A DNA stretch of 48,626 nucleotides from NCBI GenBank assembly GCA_902470925.1, contig CABRIF010000004.1, positions 1 to 48,626 of the forward strand, in the 5' to 3' direction. How positions within the stretch are numbered: the first letter of the stretch is position 1; each line of letters begins with the position of its first letter. The stretch is from an uncultured Collinsella sp. (GTDB lineage Bacteria; Actinomycetota; Coriobacteriia; Coriobacteriales; Coriobacteriaceae). Position numbers and translations under genes: made by a program. The notes below the pieces were generated by a model, which worked only from the letters and a program-made list of their open reading frames with translations, was not told the DNA's origin and ran no database searches. Shown piece after piece: positions 44,557 to 48,626 of this stretch.

Positions 44557-45461
44557 GACGAGGGCCCGTGGCCGGGGTTCCAGGTGATGCGGGGCAGATA
44601 GGTTCTGTCCGAGGGGACCAGCGGCTCGTCCTCGGCCAACGCCTCCCCCCGCGCGAGCGGCTCGCCGTCCCAGGAGGTGTCGAAGCCGAGGGCGATGCCG
44701 CCGGCGAAGTCCTCCTCCAGGTAGCCCACGTCGGGGACCGGCTTCCTGGTGGCGGGGTAGGCGTAGTCGGGGTTGAAGGCCCACAGGGCGTCCCGGAACG
44801 GGTCGCGCCCCTCCTCCGCGACGTAGAACGACATGGACCGCTCGAGCGGGTAGAGGGCGAGCATCGCCCCGCGAAAGGCCTCCGCCCACGCGCGGGCGCC
44901 GCCGCCCCGGGGCAGCATGACCATGCACTGTACGCAGGGATCCCACATTCCGGCGTCCCCCATATAAGCTTCGAAGTCGCCCTCTCTCCAAACCCGATCG
45001 TCAAAATGCACCTTCATAAGCGTCGCTGCGTAGCCGGCGATGCCCGCGCACCCCGCGAGCGCCTCGAGGAACGGGCCCTCGGCGCGCTCCTTGAACAGGT
45101 ACTGGGGGTAATTCGTGAGAGGGCCTTCCATCAGCGCGCAGGTTTGCTCGTCGACCCAGACGGCGGCGTTGAACGGACGGTCGCCCCCCGAGGACGGCTC
45201 GAGCACGAAGGGGTACGCGCGGCGGCCGTCCTCGGCAACCCCCTCGTAGGCGTGGATCGCCGAGAACTCCTCTCCGTGGCGCTCCGCCAGGGCGCCGAGG
45301 GTGAAGCCGAGCGCCTCGTCGGCGTCCGCCAGCTCCACCTCGGGCGCGCGCCGGCCGCAGCCGGCCAGGGCGAGCGCCGCGGCGGCCGCGGACGCGACGG
45401 CGGCGCGGCGGGTGAAGGTCAAGCGAGCCGGCGGCACATCAGCTGAAAAGAAGCTCGTCAT
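44550..45461 (-). CDS. Lipoprotein, probable immunity protein of the LXG effector
   Basis: 303 residues. The N-terminus has RR followed by an Ala-rich hydrophobic core and the lipobox LAGC (Cys35), so it is exported and lipid-anchored; TRRAAVA is close to a Tat motif. The mature part has no recognised family. Its ATG overlaps the LXG effector stop (ATGA) and GGGAGG lies just upstream, so effector and lipoprotein are made together, the usual place for immunity. A surface lipoprotein would suit a toxin acting at the envelope. A truncated paralogue follows. Confidence 0.72.
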   Translation of the reverse strand: MTSFFSADVPPARLTFTRRAAVASAAAAALALAGCGRRAPEVELADADEALGFTLGALAERHGEEFSAIHAYEGVAEDGRRAYPFVLEPSSGGDRPFNAAVWVDEQTCALMEGPLTNYPQYLFKERAEGPFLEALAGCAGIAGYAATLMKVHFDDRVWREGDFEAYMGDAGMWDPCVQCMVMLPRGGGARAWAEAFRGAMLALYPLERSMSFYVAEEGRDPFRDALWAFNPDYAYPATRKPVPDVGYLEEDFAGGIALGFDTSWDGEPLARGEALAEDEPLVPSDRTYLPRITWNPGHGPSSW

Positions 45462-47095
45462 TTTTCCTCCCAGGTTATCTCTATACCGTGATCTCCCGCC
45501 TTTTTGGCAGCAATGCCATCTTGATCTCGGACGGCCCCATACAGGGCTTCCCCCAGCCCCGGGTTGCCCCTGAAGTCGAGTTGAGCCCGAATGCTTACTT
45601 CCTCTTTCACACGCTCCCTCTCATCCAACCCGAGGTTCTCAGAGGGCTCGAGCGTCAGGTTCCAATACGTCCTCCCCGCATTGCGATCTATCAGGGATTT
45701 CCCATCCCCGCCCAGAACCTCAAGCTCGATCTCGGGCTTATCGTCCCCCTCGACCGTGGCGTAGGTGGCGCATATGGATTCGAGCTCGTCCGGCGTCAGC
45801 GTGTCTATGCGGCTGCGGATCTCGGCAGCAGACATGTGCCGGTAGGTGTCGCGCGGGCGATCGGGCGCATCGCGCACGTATAGCCCCACCTCGCCGCCGA
45901 ACAGCGCGCCGTGCGCGTAGGACCCGTCCCATTTCTGCAGGCGATACTCCTTGCCGTTGTAGGTGAATGCAACGACCCTGGTGTCGATATCCATTCCCAA
46001 TGCAACACCGAACAACTCGATCATGTCGGAAAAGCCGGCGCGCTTCTGGATACTTCCCGGGACATCCATGGTATAGAGCTGACCGGAGCCCCCGGTAAAG
46101 GAGAACAGGTCCGTGACCAGCGGCACGTGCGGGCCCATGGGACCGCCGCCCGGAACGGACGCCGACAGCGGGATGGCAAGGTGCTCGGTAAAGAACCGGG
46201 CCACGCCTGCCGATCGCTCGCCCACAGGGCGCGACATCTCCGCTCCCAGCCATACGAGCAGGTATTTCTGGTCGCTCGTGAGGCCGTTGATGAACGCGGG
46301 GAACGCTTCGTTGCCGCCCGGCCCGAGCAGTGCGGCGAATGCGCCGTTGACGAGAGCCGACAGCTCGTCGGCTGCGTCGGCGCGCACCGCAAGCGGCCTT
46401 CCTGCAGCATCCAGCTCGAAGTAATGCGCCAGGACCAAACGGTTATGGGCGCGCCAATAGGCCTCATCGAATGTCGGGGCCCACGACAGGTCCACGCGCG
46501 ACAAGTCCCATACGCCGCTCGCCGCGTCGAAGCGCGCCGACCGCAGGGCGGCAGCTGCCGCATCGGCCGATGCGGCACACGCGGCCGACGCGGCGTAGAT
46601 CGACTGGTCGAACACGTAGGTCACCGCCTCGTCCAGGCGTCGTTGCAGCTCAAACGCCTCGTCCCGGTACCAGTCCGAAAGCGCCGTGAGCGACTCTCTC
46701 ACAGCTCGCGCACCGGGCAGCGCGGTCGAACCCGCTTGCTCGGCTTGTTCCAGCAGCATGCTGCTGAGCCCGAGACGCGCGTCAATGCGCTCCCGCACGG
46801 CATCCGAATCGAACACCGCTCCCGCCCACGCCAGATGCTCACGCACCAGGGCCTCGGCGCGGCGCTGGTCTGCGGCAAGCGTGAGGGCGGCGTCCTGTTG
46901 GACGCGCGCGGCCGGCAGGCACACCTCGCACAAGAACGTCCGCAGTGTGCGGTACGCCTCGCCATCCCCCATGGCAACATCCTGCCCCCGATCGGCCAGC
47001 AACGTCGCCTGTTCCGAGAGGTCCGTCGACAGGTTGTCGGCCCGGTCGATGTCGGCAGCGAGCAGCTCCTGCAGCTTGCTAACCTCAATTCTCAT
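45458..47095 (-). CDS. LXG-like T7SS effector with a DUF4474 C-terminal domain
   Basis: 545 residues. The first ~230 are helical and resemble an LXG targeting domain (MRIEVSKLQELL at the start, GEAYRTLRTFL in the middle). The C-terminal part (about 350-545) carries FTYNGKEYRLQKWDGSY and FGGEVGLYVRDA, the hallmark of DUF4474, a domain seen in Firmicutes surface and polymorphic-toxin proteins; its activity is not established to my knowledge. Start at 47095, ten bases after AAAGGAG, overlapping the stop of the partner gene. No signal peptide, as expected for T7SS cargo. Toxic activity is inferred from architecture and from the coupled lipoprotein. Confidence 0.65.
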   Translation of the reverse strand: MRIEVSKLQELLAADIDRADNLSTDLSEQATLLADRGQDVAMGDGEAYRTLRTFLCEVCLPAARVQQDAALTLAADQRRAEALVREHLAWAGAVFDSDAVRERIDARLGLSSMLLEQAEQAGSTALPGARAVRESLTALSDWYRDEAFELQRRLDEAVTYVFDQSIYAASAACAASADAAAAALRSARFDAASGVWDLSRVDLSWAPTFDEAYWRAHNRLVLAHYFELDAAGRPLAVRADAADELSALVNGAFAALLGPGGNEAFPAFINGLTSDQKYLLVWLGAEMSRPVGERSAGVARFFTEHLAIPLSASVPGGGPMGPHVPLVTDLFSFTGGSGQLYTMDVPGSIQKRAGFSDMIELFGVALGMDIDTRVVAFTYNGKEYRLQKWDGSYAHGALFGGEVGLYVRDAPDRPRDTYRHMSAAEIRSRIDTLTPDELESICATYATVEGDDKPEIELEVLGGDGKSLIDRNAGRTYWNLTLEPSENLGLDERERVKEEVSIRAQLDFRGNPGLGEALYGAVRDQDGIAAKKAGDHGIEITWEEK

Positions 47096-47888
47096 GGCGT
47101 TCACGCTCCTTTCTGCTTACGGGGCTGCGGGAGGGGTCGCACTCGGGACTGCTGTCGGGGCAGTGAGCGGGGTCGTGCAAGGAGCCTTGCACGGAGTTGC
47201 GGCCGGGGCCGTGAGCGGGGTCGCGGCCGAGGCTGCTGCCGGTGCCGCATGTGGGGCCGTGAGCGGGGCCGTACTCGAAGCTGCATACGGAGTCGTACGC
47301 GAGGCCGCGTCCTTTATCGCACGGCTGCCCGCACTCCCCCGCGCGCCCCTGCTCGCTCCCGCGCTCCCGCTCCCGCTCGCGCTCGGCTTCCAAGGCTGCC
47401 AGGTCGCGGCGATGGCGGTCGTGGAGGCCCTCGATCTCGTGCTTGGTTCGAACCCAAGAGCATTCGGCCTCATCGCGCGCATCGAGAAACGCGTGCACGG
47501 CGGTTCCCACGGCGTCGTCACCCCTGTTGTGCAGGAGGCTCACGATCGGCGCGGCGAACCCGAAGACCTCCGCATCGGCATCGCGCAGAAACATGTCGCT
47601 TCGAACGACATCGTCTGCCAGGTTCTCGAGCCGGGACGTCCACGCCCTCAGCGCCGAGGCTCGATCCTCAAGAGCCAGCATGTCCTGCTCATACTGCCGA
47701 ACGCAGGTGCGGACGCGCTGTTCGTAGGGCGATGAGGCTGGCGACAGGGACGAGGGCTCCGACGCGGGCGGCTGGGCGGCGGGCTGGGCGGCGACCGACG
47801 GACAGGCGTCAGCCCGCGTGGACGTAGGCGGGCACATGGGCCGATGAGTGCCGAAACCGCTGGCCGCGCGGTCGGTCGAGGCGCTCAT
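47085..47888 (-). CDS. Helical LXG-partner-like protein with a 16-residue repeat
   Basis: 267 residues. A Pro/Ala/Ser-rich start, then a coiled-coil core (about 50-175, YEQRVRTCVRQYEQDMLALE and a run of ERERERER), then a low-complexity end with three 16-residue repeats (GPAHGP or DPAHGP). The core fits a YwqH- or Lap2-like partner of the LXG effector; the repeats are extra. ATG overlaps the upstream stop (ATGA) and its own stop overlaps the LXG start. Partner role is inferred from position and helical content. Confidence 0.6.
   Translation of the reverse strand: MSASTDRAASGFGTHRPMCPPTSTRADACPSVAAQPAAQPPASEPSSLSPASSPYEQRVRTCVRQYEQDMLALEDRASALRAWTSRLENLADDVVRSDMFLRDADAEVFGFAAPIVSLLHNRGDDAVGTAVHAFLDARDEAECSWVRTKHEIEGLHDRHRRDLAALEAERERERERGSEQGRAGECGQPCDKGRGLAYDSVCSFEYGPAHGPTCGTGSSLGRDPAHGPGRNSVQGSLHDPAHCPDSSPECDPSRSPVSRKERERHEN
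47163..47300 (-). repeat. 48-bp tandem repeat inside the partner gene
   Basis: The plus-strand word GTGAGCGGGGYCG recurs at 47163, 47211 and 47259, a period of 48 bases, in frame with the 267-residue protein and giving a 16-residue repeat. Confidence 0.75.
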
Positions 47889-48214
47889 CGCCCCGCCTCC
47901 GCATGCACAGCGGTGAAACCGGGGGTGACCTCGGTGCCCAGCGACGACGACATGGCTTCGGCCAGAGTTGTATCCGTTGCCGCGAAGGTGGCAGATGCGG
48001 CAGACATGGCCCGCGCGTCCAGAAGCATCGCCACCCCGAGCGCCTCGATGGAAGACGAAATCGAGCCCGCGGCTGCATCGAACGCGGCGGCGGGCGCGGT
48101 GGGGGCAGCGCCGGCATGTAAGGAGAACGCCGGTGTCGCCCGCGACGCCGACCCCCTCAAGCTGGATGCCGCCTCCAGTGCCTCGGCGATATTGCTGCGA
48201 ATCTCTCCTGCCAT
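47885..48214 (-). CDS. WXG100/Lap1-like small helical T7SS protein
   Basis: 109 residues, Ala/Ser-rich and helical, with EIRSNIAEALEAASSLRGSA and a second helix around SISSSIEALGVAML. Size, lack of signal peptide and its place as first gene of the LXG module fit the small helical partners that pair with LXG domains; no clear WXG is seen. GGAGGGG lies before the ATG. Its stop overlaps the next start (ATGA). Confidence 0.6.
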   Translation of the reverse strand: MAGEIRSNIAEALEAASSLRGSASRATPAFSLHAGAAPTAPAAAFDAAAGSISSSIEALGVAMLLDARAMSAASATFAATDTTLAEAMSSSLGTEVTPGFTAVHAEAGR

Positions 48215-48277
48215 GGCGCTTCCCCTCCCCCGCAGTTGCCACAGATGTCATTGCGCATGTCCACCGCAGGCGCCGCG

Positions 48278-48379
48278 GATGCCATCGCCCGCGGTTGCCG
48301 AAGGCGGCGCAGATGCCATCGCCCGCGGTTGTCGCAGGTGGCGCGGATGCCATCGCCCGCGGTTGTCGCAGGTGGCGCG
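48278..48379. repeat. Three 34-bp tandem repeats upstream of the LXG module
   Basis: Units at 48278, 48312 and 48346 begin GATGCCATCGCCCGCGGTTG; units two and three are nearly identical, unit one differs at a few bases. Partial copies flank them (48240-48277 and 48380-48420). Not a multiple of three. Confidence 0.88.
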
Positions 48380-48626
48380 CGCCGGTGGATGTTGCGAATG
48401 CCATCCGAGTGATTGCCGCTGATGCTACTCGCATCGCAGGATGTCTCCTTCGCAAATTCGGTAGACGCGCATATTCTCACCGTCAACGGCTGGAATGCGG
48501 GTCCCAACCCCGCGATGAAATGCAGGCGGAGGGAGAGGCGGGGCGGACGGTGGGAATGCGGGTGGCTGGGACGGCAAGGCACCGGGGATGGCGACACAAG
48601 GGGGAATACGGCTGGCATCAGAGGAG
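48380..48626. other. Right-hand end of the window, no gene recognised
   Basis: Upstream of the T7SS module. A minus-strand AAGGAG (about 48466-48471) followed ten bases later by ATG at 48455 looks like a real translation start, but its frame runs through the 34-bp repeats and has no homology. TTGACG near 48481-48486 (minus strand) is a possible -35 without a good -10. The rest is Gly-codon-like GC-rich sequence without visible features. Confidence 0.4.

Noticed and set aside
46686..47735. Plus-strand frame with Gly/Ala/Val repeats opposite the LXG partner genes
   Set aside because: Repeats mirror the 48-bp array in the real gene; overlaps coupled minus-strand genes completely.
47885..48455. 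Start at 48455 giving a 456-residue protein that includes the 267-residue gene
   Set aside because: The extra part translates the 34-bp repeats and runs out of frame through the 109-residue gene; the internal ATG at 47888 with ATGA coupling is more credible.

Overview
The window is a high-GC contig from an actinobacterium, most likely a member of the Coriobacteriia (Collinsella, Olsenella or a relative). This rests on several traits: an actinobacterial-style RF2 GGQ context, ribosomal proteins L31 and L17 with long Ala/Glu-rich tails, a Firmicutes-like rplQ-ECF-truA order in a GC-rich genome, and a type VII secretion (T7SSb/LXG) locus. The species is inferred, not proven. The first 46 bases are not genomic: they are an Illumina Nextera i7 adapter, so this is a true contig end.

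Left part, 47-22321 (mostly minus strand): prfB (cut off by the adapter) and secA are translationally coupled. Next come rpmE with a tandem-hairpin leader, an ACT-domain protein, citrate synthase, a Cof-type HAD phosphatase, adenine deaminase with a repetitive N-terminus, tyrS, a U32 peptidase-family protein, a class A penicillin-binding protein, argR, truA, and a single polypeptide carrying both ECF ATPases plus EcfT. Several spacers (9.9-11.05, 12.3-12.9 and 22.3-22.6 kb) hold degenerate tandem repeats and no credible gene.

Ribosomal block, 22651-32728 (minus strand): rplE, rpsZ, rpsH, rplF, rplR, rpsE, rpmD, rplO, secY, adk, map, [REP-like repeats], infA, rpmJ, rpsM, rpsK, rpsD, rpoA, rplQ. 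This is the spc-alpha operon in standard order, but it starts abruptly at rplE. The expected upstream genes (rplX, rplN, rpsQ and the S10 genes) are absent. In their place lies 1.3 kb of repeats, including REP-like elements of the same family as those between infA and map.

Right part, 34001-48214 (minus strand): a T7SSb-like locus. Reading in the direction of transcription, it has an LXG effector module (two small helical partner proteins, an LXG-DUF4474 effector, a coupled lipoprotein that is probably its immunity protein). Next is a scar of truncated genes (a lipoprotein signal-peptide copy and a Ser/Thr-kinase start). Then comes an EssC ATPase lacking its N-terminal FHA domains, with DUF4176, YwqH-like and YwqI-like partners. 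After these lie a membrane protein and an array of immunity-like or orphan genes (ankyrin protein with a frameshift in a G8 tract, Imm33/DUF2185, two related proteins of unknown function). The array ends with YukD and a DUF6382 pseudokinase and an FHA protein that look like one gene split by a frameshift. Duplicated segments, gene fragments and a sharp base-composition change inside essC point to modular recombination. Assembly error at the repeats cannot be excluded from sequence alone.
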